From contig PNKZ01000018.1 in NCBI GenBank assembly GCA_013822735.1, positions 62,001-126,000 of the forward strand: 64,000 bases of DNA, read 5' to 3'. This DNA is from Pirellula sp. (lineage in GTDB: Bacteria; Planctomycetota; Planctomycetia; Pirellulales; PNKZ01). Of this stretch, positions 18,676 through 26,121 are shown piece after piece. Position 1 is the stretch's first letter. Every line of letters begins with the position of its first letter. The position numbers and the translations under genes are program-made. Under the pieces are notes generated by a model. That model ran no database searches and was not told the origin of the DNA. It saw only the letters and a list, made by a program, of their open reading frames with translations.

Positions 18676-19698
18676 CTAACGCAAGGCACGAAATTGCCCC
18701 AGCGCATCGAGCGTGCGCCGCATATCTTGCGGCAGCGGCGCTTCGAAGGTGAGTTCACGATCGTCGAGCGGATGGCGAATGGTGAGCCGAAACGCATGCA
18801 AAGCTTGGCGTGCGATGAGAATGTCGCCGTCGTCTTCGGCGGAGGTATGACTTACGGCGTTTTGTTTGCCTTGCGTGAGTTCGCTGAGCGTGAGGCGGGC
18901 GCGGCCGCCGTACAGCCGATCGCAAAGCACGGGGCAGCCGATGCTTGCGAGGTGCAGACGGATCTGATGCGTGCGGCCGGTCTTCGGCAAAATGCGCACG
19001 GCCGCGTAACCTGCGAAGCGTCGCTCGACCTCGTAGAAGCTTTGCGCCGGGCGGGCGCCGGGATGGTCGCGGCGGATGGCCATTTTTTCGCGCTGATACG
19101 GATGCGGACCGATCGGCAGGTCGATGAGGTCGCGATCGTGGTCGGGGACGCCGGCCGTGATGGCGAAGTACTCTTTCGTCACCGTGCGGTTTTCGAATTG
19201 GTCGCTCGCGCGCTGGTGAGCGCGGTCGTTTTTGGCGATGAGAATGGCGCCGCTCGTGTCGCGATCAAGCCGATGCACGATGCCGGGCCGCGTGGGGCCG
19301 CCGAACTCGCTGAGCTCGTCGAAGTGATAGCGCAGGGCCGAGGCGAGCGTCCCTTCCCAATGCCCCCGGCCCGGATGCACGACCATGCCCGGCGGCTTGT
19401 TGATGACGGCGATCGCGTCGTCTTCGTAAAGAATTTCCAGCGGAATGGCGGCCGGCAGCGGGCCTTCGCGGGCCAGCTCGGGGAGCGAGACGGTGACGAC
19501 GTCGCCGGCGGTTACGCGCATCGCGGCCTTGGCGCGCTTGCCGTTGACGCGGACCCCTTGCACGTTGATCGACTTGCGAATGTGCGTGCGGCTATACGAA
19601 GGGAACGTTTGCGCGATGAACCAATCGAGACGGACGCCGGCGTGTTCTGCGGAGACCGTCACGTCGACGGGGGCGAGCGCGGGGTCGGGAAGCGTCAT
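18676..19698 (-). CDS. rluD: RluA-family 23S rRNA pseudouridine synthase (RluD-like)
   Basis: 340 residues. An S4 RNA-binding domain at about residues 18-80 ([39 protein letters not shown]) precedes the pseudouridine synthase domain with the catalytic motif [16 protein letters not shown] (Asp nucleophile) and the RluA-type [19 protein letters not shown]. RluD isomerises uridines in helix 69 of 23S rRNA, and the S4 domain is typical of RluC/RluD. Specificity between RluC and RluD is not certain. The gene lies 53 bases downstream of the minus-strand TPR gene and may be cotranscribed with it. Confidence 0.88.
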   Translation of the reverse strand: MTLPDPALAPVDVTVSAEHAGVRLDWFIAQTFPSYSRTHIRKSINVQGVRVNGKRAKAAMRVTAGDVVTVSLPELAREGPLPAAIPLEILYEDDAIAVINKPPGMVVHPGRGHWEGTLASALRYHFDELSEFGGPTRPGIVHRLDRDTSGAILIAKNDRAHQRASDQFENRTVTKEYFAITAGVPDHDRDLIDLPIGPHPYQREKMAIRRDHPGARPAQSFYEVERRFAGYAAVRILPKTGRTHQIRLHLASIGCPVLCDRLYGGRARLTLSELTQGKQNAVSHTSAEDDGDILIARQALHAFRLTIRHPLDDRELTFEAPLPQDMRRTLDALGQFRALR

Positions 19699-19751
19699 AG
19701 GTCACGCAGACGAAAAGACGCCGCCCCAAGTTCGCAGCCGAAGCGCCGGGA

Positions 19752-20603
19752 TTACTTGCCGGTGGCGCTAGGCTTGGCGGTTGCCGAAGCGGTGGGGGTT
19801 GCGCTCGGTGCGGCCGTTGCGGAAGCCGAAGGGGTCGACGAAGGCACGGCCGCCGGAGTTGTGGCCGCCGGAGTTGCCGCGGCGCCCGTTGCGCTCGGCT
19901 TGGCGCCGGGGAACGAGGCCTCGCTCTTCGGCAGCTTGTTCAGGTCGTCGAGGTTAAACATGCTCGTGCCGGCCGGCTGCGGCGCCGGCTTCCGATCGCG
20001 ATATGCCTTGGCGAACACGATCGTGGCGGGCATGCTCAAGTACTCGAGCTTCCGTTGGGCGTCGAGCTTGTACAGGCACTGCGGGTTATCGGCCAGCGTC
20101 TTGTATTCGCGGATCGCGTCGTCGAGCAGGCCCATCGTTTCGAAGAATCGGGCCAAGCCGAGTGTGGCGCGCTCCTTCAAACGCGGGTCGCTCGCGGCAC
20201 TGCGCGCCGCCATGTAACGGTTCTTCGCATCGTTCAGGAGTTTCTCGCCCCCTTCGCGATCGGTGCTGAGCTGTTCGATCCCTTCGTTCATGGCGATGTC
20301 GGCCAGGAGGATCTCGGCCATCTGGCCCGGCACGATGTCGCTGTCGTTCGCCGCCACCTTTTCGAGCCCCTGCGCCACGACGACCCGATCGCGCTTTTCG
20401 ACGGCGTCGAAATACTCGTTCCAAGCGGTGAGCGAACGTTCGGCGCGCGAGTTTTGCCAATAGGCCGCGACGCCGATGACGACGACGACGCCGACCACGG
20501 CGGCCACGAGCGTCGAGGCGTTTTGCTCGGCCCAAGAAAGCTTATGCCCCAACCAGTCGGCCAGTTGGTTCTTTTCTAATTCGTGGCGGCGTTCCGTCTT
20601 CAT
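19752..20603 (-). CDS. Membrane-anchored TPR protein, YfgM/AncA-like
   Basis: 283 residues from the ATG at 20603 (MKTERRHELEKNQLADWLG); longer frames upstream are not supported. The N-terminal cytosolic helix contains LEKNQLADWL, followed by one transmembrane segment (STLVAAVVGVVVVIGVAAYW) and a periplasmic TPR region (ATLGLARFFETMGLLDDAIR). This is the layout of the YfgM family, which associates with the Sec translocon and periplasmic chaperones. The last 50 residues are an Ala/Thr/Pro/Ser low-complexity tail found in planctomycete surface proteins. Assignment to YfgM is by architecture only. Confidence 0.75.
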   Translation of the reverse strand: MKTERRHELEKNQLADWLGHKLSWAEQNASTLVAAVVGVVVVIGVAAYWQNSRAERSLTAWNEYFDAVEKRDRVVVAQGLEKVAANDSDIVPGQMAEILLADIAMNEGIEQLSTDREGGEKLLNDAKNRYMAARSAASDPRLKERATLGLARFFETMGLLDDAIREYKTLADNPQCLYKLDAQRKLEYLSMPATIVFAKAYRDRKPAPQPAGTSMFNLDDLNKLPKSEASFPGAKPSATGAAATPAATTPAAVPSSTPSASATAAPSATPTASATAKPSATGK

Positions 20604-20784
20604 GAGAGCGCTATAGGGAGCGTGGGTGCGTGATGAGAAAGGGGGCGTTGTCCGCGAGCGTCTACCGCCGCGCGCACGGCCTTCGCAGAGCCGCCGCCGC
20701 TCAGGTGAGGGCGGGCGACCGAAAAGCAAGCAGGCAGTATAGGCCCCCTGCCGGAAATGCGTCAACCCGAGCGAGTTACGTCGC

Positions 20785-20813
20785 TTGTGAGCCTGCCGAT
20801 GGGGCGGCATAAT
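20785..20813 (+). promoter_or_regulatory. Sigma-70-like promoter for the helicase gene
   Basis: TTGTGA (20785-20790) and CATAAT (20808-20813) are separated by 17 bases, with four and five of six matches to consensus. The start codon at 20899 follows about 85 bases later. It lies in the 295-base divergent gap between the TPR gene and the helicase gene, which otherwise shows no feature. Confidence 0.5.
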
Positions 20814-20898
20814 CGAAAGGCTCGTACCGCGACGAAATACCTATCCTGTGTTTCCTCGCTCCTTTCTCGACTCTTCGGCCCGCTCACTCGGCTCCGCC

Positions 20899-22986
20899 AT
20901 GGACGACGGACTCAATCCCCCGCAGCGCGAAGCCGTGAATACGCTTTCCGGGCCCCTCTTGGTCTTGGCCGGCGCAGGCACCGGCAAGACCCGCGTGGTC
21001 ACGTTTCGCATTGCGAACCTCATTCGCAACGGCATCCGGCCGAGCCGAATCCTCGCCGTTACGTTCACAAATAAGGCCGCCGGCGAAATGCAAGAACGGG
21101 CCGGGCACCTGCTCGGCAAGAAACCGGCCGAGAAGCCGGAGATCTCCACCTTCCACTCGCTCTGCGTCCGCGTGCTCCGCCGCCATGCCGTGCAGCTCGG
21201 CTATCCCGCAGGCTTCGCCATCTACGATCGGGGCGACCAAGAGAGCACGGCCCGTAGCGTGCTCCGCGAGATCCACGTGCCGAGCGAAGTCTTGCGCCCG
21301 AGCGATCTGCTGGCGATCATCGGCCGCTGGAAGACGGCGTCGATCCGGCCGGCCCAAGCGGAGAACGTCGCCGAGACCGACAAGGAGCACCTCGCGGCGA
21401 TGGCCTATCGGCGCTACCAAGCCTCGCTCAAGGCGGCCGGCTGCGTCGACTTCGATGATCTCCTGCTCCTCACGGAAGAGCTCTTCAGCGAACATCCCGA
21501 AGCCCGCGCCGCGGAAGCCCGTCGCTTCGATCACTTGCTCGTCGACGAATACCAAGACACCAACGGCGCACAGTACCGCATCATCAAGGCCTTGGCCCAA
21601 GAGCATCGCAACCTCTGCGTCGTGGGCGACGACGACCAATCGATCTACGGTTGGCGCGGGGCGGAAGTCACGCACATTCTCGGCTTCAAAAACGATTGGC
21701 CCGGCGCGAAGGTCGTCCGTCTTGAAGACAACTACCGTTCCGTGGCCCCCATCCTTGAACTCGCTAATCGCCTGATCGCCTACAACAAGAATCGCTACGA
21801 CAAAGTACTCCGCTCCTCGCGCGAAGGGGGCGACAAGCCGCGCATCAATCAATACGAAGACGAAGAAGCGGAAGCAGTCGCCGTGGTCGACGAGATCGCG
21901 AGCCTGATCATCGGCGGCGTGCCGGCGAAAGACATCGCCGTATTGTTTCGCACCAACGAACAGCCGCGGGCTTTCGAAGCCGAGCTGCGCCGCGCGAAAG
22001 TGCCGTACACCCTCATCGGCGGCATGAGCTTCTACGACCGCAAAGAAGTTCGCGACGTTCTCAGCTACTTGAAAGTCGTGGCCAATCCGAAAGACGAAGT
22101 CTCGCTGTTACGGATCATCAACACGCCGGCTCGAGGGCTGGGGCGCGGCGCGGTCGAAGCGCTCGTGAAGCGCGCCACCACCGACGGCGTGCCGCTCTGG
22201 GAAATTCTGCCGCACGCCAAAAGCCTCGTCGATCTTTCGCAACCTGCGGTCGACGGCGCGTTTGCCCTGCGTGATCTCATCAAGCGAACGCAGAAGCGCT
22301 TGGAGGCAAAGGAACCGCTCGTCGACGTCGTCCGCGACCTGCTCGACGACGTCAACTATCGGGCCGAGATCGATCGCAACTACAAAGAACCGGCCGACCG
22401 CGAAGCCCGCTGGAACACGGTGGAAGAGCTGCTCAATGCCGTCGGCATCTACGAAGGGCGCGGCAAGAAGGAGAAGACCCTCTCCGGATTCCTTGACGAC
22501 GTAGCCCTCAACGCCCGCGACGAATCGGAAGATAAAGAAGACAAGCTCGGTCGGAACGCCGTGATCTTGATGACGCTCCACAGCGCCAAAGGCCTGGAGT
22601 TTCCGCACGTATATATGGTGGGCCTGGAAGAGGGATTGCTGCCGCATCGTCGGAGCGTGGCGGAGGAAGGCTCGGCCATCGATGAAGAGCGCCGGCTCTG
22701 CTACGTCGGCGTCACGCGGGCCCAAGACCGATTGACACTGTCGCTGGCACTCTCGCGTTTCAAGTGGGGACGCAAGAAGCCGACGATCCCCAGCCGGTTC
22801 CTCTTTGAGCTCAACGGCAAGGCCGACAATCCCCAAGCCCGCAAGGCGCTGGAACAGGCCCGCAAGGAATTCTCGCCGCAGAACGAGAAGCCCGGCCAAA
22901 AGAAAACCGGCGCCGCGGCGAAGGGGAAGACGTCGAAGACCGTGCAAGGGACCGGCAAGATCCAACGGCCGAAGCCGGGGAAGTAG
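20899..22986 (+). CDS. UvrD/PcrA/Rep-type superfamily 1 DNA helicase
   Basis: 695 residues from ATG 20899 (MDDGLNPPQREAV, the usual family N-terminus); an upstream GTG at 20848 is less likely. SF1A motifs appear in order: Q motif LNPPQREAV, Walker A AGAGTGKTR (about residues 24-32), motif Ia AVTFTNKAAGEM, motif II LLVDEYQDTN, motif III VVGDDDQSIYGWRGA, motif IV RLEDNYRS, motif V VILMTLHSAKGLEFPHVYMV and motif VI RRLCYVGVTRAQDRL. The enzyme unwinds DNA 3' to 5' in mismatch and excision repair and removes stalled polymerase or recombinase. The C-terminal basic, Lys/Gln-rich tail resembles that of PcrA. A 22-bp hairpin follows the stop codon. Confidence 0.95.
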   Translation: MDDGLNPPQREAVNTLSGPLLVLAGAGTGKTRVVTFRIANLIRNGIRPSRILAVTFTNKAAGEMQERAGHLLGKKPAEKPEISTFHSLCVRVLRRHAVQLGYPAGFAIYDRGDQESTARSVLREIHVPSEVLRPSDLLAIIGRWKTASIRPAQAENVAETDKEHLAAMAYRRYQASLKAAGCVDFDDLLLLTEELFSEHPEARAAEARRFDHLLVDEYQDTNGAQYRIIKALAQEHRNLCVVGDDDQSIYGWRGAEVTHILGFKNDWPGAKVVRLEDNYRSVAPILELANRLIAYNKNRYDKVLRSSREGGDKPRINQYEDEEAEAVAVVDEIASLIIGGVPAKDIAVLFRTNEQPRAFEAELRRAKVPYTLIGGMSFYDRKEVRDVLSYLKVVANPKDEVSLLRIINTPARGLGRGAVEALVKRATTDGVPLWEILPHAKSLVDLSQPAVDGAFALRDLIKRTQKRLEAKEPLVDVVRDLLDDVNYRAEIDRNYKEPADREARWNTVEELLNAVGIYEGRGKKEKTLSGFLDDVALNARDESEDKEDKLGRNAVILMTLHSAKGLEFPHVYMVGLEEGLLPHRRSVAEEGSAIDEERRLCYVGVTRAQDRLTLSLALSRFKWGRKKPTIPSRFLFELNGKADNPQARKALEQARKEFSPQNEKPGQKKTGAAAKGKTSKTVQGTGKIQRPKPGK

Positions 22987-22998
22987 TGACATCTGTAG

Positions 22999-23020
22999 GG
23001 AACGCCCTCCGTGGCGTTCC
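22999..23020 (+). repeat. 22-bp hairpin repeat, copy 2 (terminator-like)
   Basis: Same hairpin as at 271-292 and 45258-45279 (arms GGAACGCC and GGCGTTCC, here with loop CTCCGT), 13 bases after the helicase stop codon and preceded by CTGTA. It is followed at once by the palindrome at 23031-23091. Confidence 0.7.
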
Positions 23021-23030
23021 GCCGCGTTTA

Positions 23031-23091
23031 CTATTTAGCCCCCGGTCGGCGACCGGGGGCCGCCCGCCGTCGCCGACGGCGGGCTAAATAG
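23031..23091. repeat. GGCTAAA-ended palindromic element, copy 2
   Basis: Terminal arms CTATTTAGCC (23031-23040) and GGCTAAATAG (23082-23091) are perfect inverted copies. Inside are two strong GC hairpins, CCCCCGGTC/GACCGGGGG and CCCGCCGTC/GACGGCGGG, so the whole can form a three-way junction or cruciform. It sits between the convergent helicase and PhnB-like genes. Confidence 0.75.
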
Positions 23092-23132
23092 TTGTCGACT
23101 ATGGATGCTTGGTCGTTGGAGAGCAGAGATTG

Positions 23133-23645
23133 CTATCCCTGCGCCGCCGCTTTCAGCTGCGCGATGTCGAGTTTCTTCATCTGCATCAGGGCCCCCATCG
23201 CGCGTTGCGACGCGCCGGCATCCGGCCCCTTCATCAGTTCGCCGAGCATTCGCGGCACCACCTGCCACGACAGGCCGAACTTGTCTTTCAGCCAGCCGCA
23301 ATTCTGCGCCTTCGGATCGCCGCCGGCCGAGAGCTTTTCCCAGTAGTGGTCGATCTCTGCTTGCGAGTCGCAAAAAACTTGCAGCGACACCGCTTCGTTG
23401 AACTTGAACTGCGGACCGCCGTTGAGGGCCAAAAACTCTTGCCCGTCGAGCGTGAATTGCACGGTCATCGCCGAGCCGGGCTGCTTCTTATGAAACTCCT
23501 TGCCGGCTTCACCATACCGGGCCACGGCGCCGAGCGTCGAGTTCGGAAAGATCGAAACATACAGCTTCGCGGCCTCTTCCCCTTGATCGTCAAACCAAAG
23601 GCAGGGGCTAATACGTTGTTGCCCCTTAGGTTGCACTGTGGACAT
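23133..23645 (-). CDS. VOC-superfamily PhnB-like protein
   Basis: 170 residues. The sequence follows the PhnB-like branch of the vicinal oxygen chelate fold: ISPCLWFDDQGEEAAKLYVSIFPNS at the N-terminus, FTLDGQEFLALNGGPQFKFN in the middle, and VFCDSQAEIDHYWEKLSAGG with GLSWQVVP towards the end. These are two beta-alpha-beta-beta-beta units. Members were once annotated as 3-demethylubiquinone methyltransferase-like, but they lack an SAM site. The usual function is unknown metal-dependent chemistry or binding. The gene has its own leader and no linked partner. Confidence 0.85.
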   Translation of the reverse strand: MSTVQPKGQQRISPCLWFDDQGEEAAKLYVSIFPNSTLGAVARYGEAGKEFHKKQPGSAMTVQFTLDGQEFLALNGGPQFKFNEAVSLQVFCDSQAEIDHYWEKLSAGGDPKAQNCGWLKDKFGLSWQVVPRMLGELMKGPDAGASQRAMGALMQMKKLDIAQLKAAAQG

Positions 23646-23891
23646 GGCGGCGGCTCCTCGCGATGAATGCGTCTCGGGAATTTACGAGCTTCTGCCGGTT
23701 AGTCGTTTGGCGCGGAGCCAATTCGACCGGCCGACAAATATTTCTCGGATGAAGCAATCACGCTCTGCTGCGCATCGCGGCTTACCGGAGAACGATCTCC
23801 CAAATCAATGCAGTTTGGCTCCCTCGCCCCCGGACGGGCGTTGGTAATGGAGCCGCGTAGTTCGGGGGAGAGGGCGGGGGTGAGGGGAGTC
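23646..23891. other. Gene-poor leader and repeat-rich spacer
   Basis: No gene is seen. It holds the upstream region of the PhnB-like gene and a C-rich/G-rich stretch (23818-23888; CCTCGCCCCCGG and GAGGGCGGGGGTGAGGGG) that resembles the hairpin family around 35.4-36.2 kb. Confidence 0.5.
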
Positions 23892-24118
23892 GAAACGCCG
23901 AAGGCGTTTCACAACAAAGCCCAGGGCCGCGCAGCGCACCCTGGGTCATACACGATATCCTTGTAAGTGCCCGGAACCCTGTAGGGGTTCGACAACATGC
24001 CGTCAACGATGCCCGTTGTGGAACCCCTTCGGGGTTCGAAAATCTTGGTAATGGGCATCCTATCCCAGGGTGCGCTGGCGCGACCCTGGGCTTTGATGTG
24101 AAACCCCGATGGGGTTTC
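23892..24118. repeat. Nested 227-bp inverted-repeat element
   Basis: Outer hairpins GAAACGCCGAAGGCGTTTC (23892-23910) and GAAACCCCGATGGGGTTTC (24100-24118) flank two inverted copies of a CAAAGCCCAGGG...CCCTGGG hairpin (23915-23945 and 24064-24095). These in turn flank two GAACCC...GGGTTC hairpins (23974-23990 and 24021-24037). The left half is an imperfect inverted copy of the right half. No open frame inside looks coding. It lies just downstream of hicA, between it and the PhnB-like gene. Confidence 0.75.
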
Positions 24119-24183
24119 GCATCGACCCATCTCTCTAGAACATGGTCCTGCGATCACCAACCTCGCGCCGAGGGCGAAGGGAC

Positions 24184-24363
24184 CTACACCAACTCCAACT
24201 GCTTTCGGATCAACCGCACCAGAGTCTCTTTGATCTCTTGGTGTCTGGGCACGGGCGCCTTGCGGCCGTTTGCCGGATTGATGTAGATGTCGTGCCTACC
24301 GCCGTGACGGTGCAATTGGCACCCCGCCTGCTCCAATTCGCGGATCAGGTCGCGACGCTTCAT
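24184..24363 (-). CDS. hicA: HicA-family mRNA interferase toxin
   Basis: A 59-residue gene found by reading the minus strand downstream of hicB. The product starts MKRRDLIRELEQAGCQLHRH and continues GGRHDIYINPANGRKAPVPR, then HQEIKETLVRLIRKQLELV. This matches the small HicA double-stranded-RNA-binding-like fold, with the catalytic His in the GGRHxxY context (His24). HicA cleaves mRNA and tmRNA without ribosomes and is neutralised by HicB. Its ATG overlaps the hicB TGA (ATGA), indicating coupled translation with the antitoxin gene first. Confidence 0.88.
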   Translation of the reverse strand: MKRRDLIRELEQAGCQLHRHGGRHDIYINPANGRKAPVPRHQEIKETLVRLIRKQLELV

Positions 24364-24566
24364 ACTTCGAGTTCGACATCCTTCGTCTGGGCGTCGGCGG
24401 GAGCATTGCCGGCCTCGTCTTCGGCCATTGCTTGATAGGCGTCGCGAATGTTTTCTTCGAGTTCCGCCAGCGTCTCTCCTTGGCTGAACACGCCGGGTAC
24501 TTCTTTAAGCCGGCCTACGTACCAGCCGTCGTCGATCCAATAGTTCAAAGAAAATGTGCGCCGCAT
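24360..24566 (-). CDS. hicB: HicB-family antitoxin
   Basis: 68 residues from the ATG at 24566 (MRRTFSLNYWIDDGWYVGRL); the longer frame upstream is not supported. The partial RNase H-like HicB fold is clear: YWIDDGWYVGRLKEVPGVFS, followed by GETLAELEENIRDAYQAMAE. No C-terminal ribbon-helix-helix or HTH domain is present, so this short form may need HicA or another protein for DNA-bound autoregulation. It precedes and overlaps hicA by four bases, which favours making the antitoxin first. Confidence 0.88.
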   Translation of the reverse strand: MRRTFSLNYWIDDGWYVGRLKEVPGVFSQGETLAELEENIRDAYQAMAEDEAGNAPADAQTKDVELEV

Positions 24567-24879
24567 CGAACGCTCCCGAATTTCAAGGGCCCGTAGCCGA
24601 CTTCCTACGCTCGACATCGTACCTACCCTGCATAACCAATTATCGTCCGGCGAAAACGTTTCTGCCAGTGCCGGCATCGCGATGCCGGCAGCGTTAGATT
24701 CCGCGCCGCCGACCGAGCTATCCGAAAAACGCCGGTTTCACTAGACTACCGGCCTCGAAAACTTTCGGCATGGTTGCTTTGACGGCGCTGCAGGGATGGC
24801 ACCGTCGCAATCAGGTCGGGCATGCCGGCGCAGTCAACGACGACTTGGCGTCGACGTGCCGCGAGCGCAAGGAGGCCCT
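24567..24879. other. Divergent intergenic region between hicBA and the SbcD-like gene
   Basis: No gene is supported in these 313 bases. They should carry the outward promoters of hicBA (minus) and of the nuclease/ATPase pair (plus), but I see no strong hexamer pair. The main landmark is the perfect palindrome at 24669-24690. Confidence 0.5.
24669..24690. repeat. Perfect 22-bp palindrome upstream of hicBA
   Basis: The half-site TGCCGGCATCG is followed directly by its exact reverse complement. It lies 103 bases upstream of the hicB start and about 190 bases upstream of the SbcD-like gene. It could be a dimeric operator or a DNA cruciform. A shorter relative (GCCGGCGATGCCGGC) lies near 3213-3228. 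Confidence 0.6.
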
Positions 24880-26121
24880 ATGTCGCAACGGCCGTTTAAG
24901 TTTGTTCACGCCGCCGATTTCCATTTGGAACTCCCCGGCGAAGGTTGTCCCGATGTTCCGGAAACGCTGGCCGAGCTCTTGATCGAGTGCCCGTATCGGG
25001 CCGCCGAGCAAGTGTTCGATACGGCGATCGCCGACGAAGTCGACTTCGTAGTGCTCTCGGGCAATCTGCTCGACGTCGATCTCACCGGCCCGCGCGGGAT
25101 GATCTTCCTCATCGAACAGTTCGAGCGCTTGCGACAGCGTCGCATCGACGTCTATTGGGCCGCCGGCGAAGTCGATGCCGCGGAACGTCGCAGCGCATCG
25201 TTCCGCATTCCCGACAACGTGCGCATCTTCTCGAGCCTAAGGCCGGAAGAAATCACCGTTTCGCGCGACGGTTTGAAACTCTTACAAATCACCGGCTGGA
25301 GCCGGCCCCCCGGCGAACGCATTCGCACGGGCGACTTCCGGCCCGATCCCGGCGGCTTGTTCTCTATTGCCGTCGTCGCCGGCGACGTGCCGACCGATGA
25401 ACCGGTCGGCCGGGGCATCCACTATTGGGCGCTCGGCGGCGAACCGCAGCGGCGCACCACTTCGCTCTTCGGCGCCATGGCCCATTGGCCCGGCAGTCCG
25501 CAAGGGCGCAGCTTCGATGATCCCGGCGCGCATGGTTGCACGGTCGTACAAGTCGACTCGCTCGGCATTGCCCGCGACCGGTTCGTGCCGTGCGACGCCG
25601 TGCGGTGGCAAAGTCAAACATTGCCGATCGATTCCACGACGTCGCTCGACGCCGTGCGCACGTCGCTCGATGAAGCGATTCGCACCGCCAGCGTTACCAA
25701 CGGCGGCGTGGAAGTGCTGGCCCGTTGGCGTGCCGCGACGGCCGGCCGCGTATCGCCTTCGTTGCGTCGCGCCGGCGTCATTTCTGATTTACTGCGAAGT
25801 TGCCGGCATGCCTATCGCCCGCAGATGAAGGTCTGGACCGAGCATGTTTCCGTGGAGACGGAAGCATCGATCGATCTGCCCGATCCGAATCGCGAGAGCG
25901 TGTTGGCCGACTTCTTGCGATTTGCCGATCGTCACGAAACGGCGCCGACGACCGACGAAGCGGACCAACTGTTCGACTTCTCGCAGGCCGCGAAGTTGTT
26001 GGGTGAAGGGGGGCGTTGGGCCGAGACCTTACGCGTGAACGACGTCGGCGACCGCCGGCGCGTGTTGCGCGAAGCGGTCGTGCTGGCTCATGATCTGCTT
26101 GCGGAGGAAACCGAATTATGA
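24880..26121 (+). CDS. SbcD/Mre11-like metallophosphoesterase, partner of a YhaN-like ATPase
   Basis: 413 residues from the ATG at 24880, which has AAGGAGG just upstream. The N-terminus is KFVHAADFHLELP, the D-x-H metal motif of SbcD/Mre11 nucleases, then VDFVVLSGNLLDVD. The canonical GDxxD motif here reads SGNLLDVD, so one metal-binding Asp is replaced by Asn. The usual GNHD motif reads WAAGEVDAAE, so the catalytic His-Asp is also altered. The protein therefore looks like a degenerate phosphoesterase. It overlaps the next gene by four bases (ATGA), the arrangement seen for sbcD-sbcC and for YhaO-YhaN pairs. A structural or regulatory role in DNA end handling is an inference. Confidence 0.8.
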   Translation: MSQRPFKFVHAADFHLELPGEGCPDVPETLAELLIECPYRAAEQVFDTAIADEVDFVVLSGNLLDVDLTGPRGMIFLIEQFERLRQRRIDVYWAAGEVDAAERRSASFRIPDNVRIFSSLRPEEITVSRDGLKLLQITGWSRPPGERIRTGDFRPDPGGLFSIAVVAGDVPTDEPVGRGIHYWALGGEPQRRTTSLFGAMAHWPGSPQGRSFDDPGAHGCTVVQVDSLGIARDRFVPCDAVRWQSQTLPIDSTTSLDAVRTSLDEAIRTASVTNGGVEVLARWRAATAGRVSPSLRRAGVISDLLRSCRHAYRPQMKVWTEHVSVETEASIDLPDPNRESVLADFLRFADRHETAPTTDEADQLFDFSQAAKLLGEGGRWAETLRVNDVGDRRRVLREAVVLAHDLLAEETEL

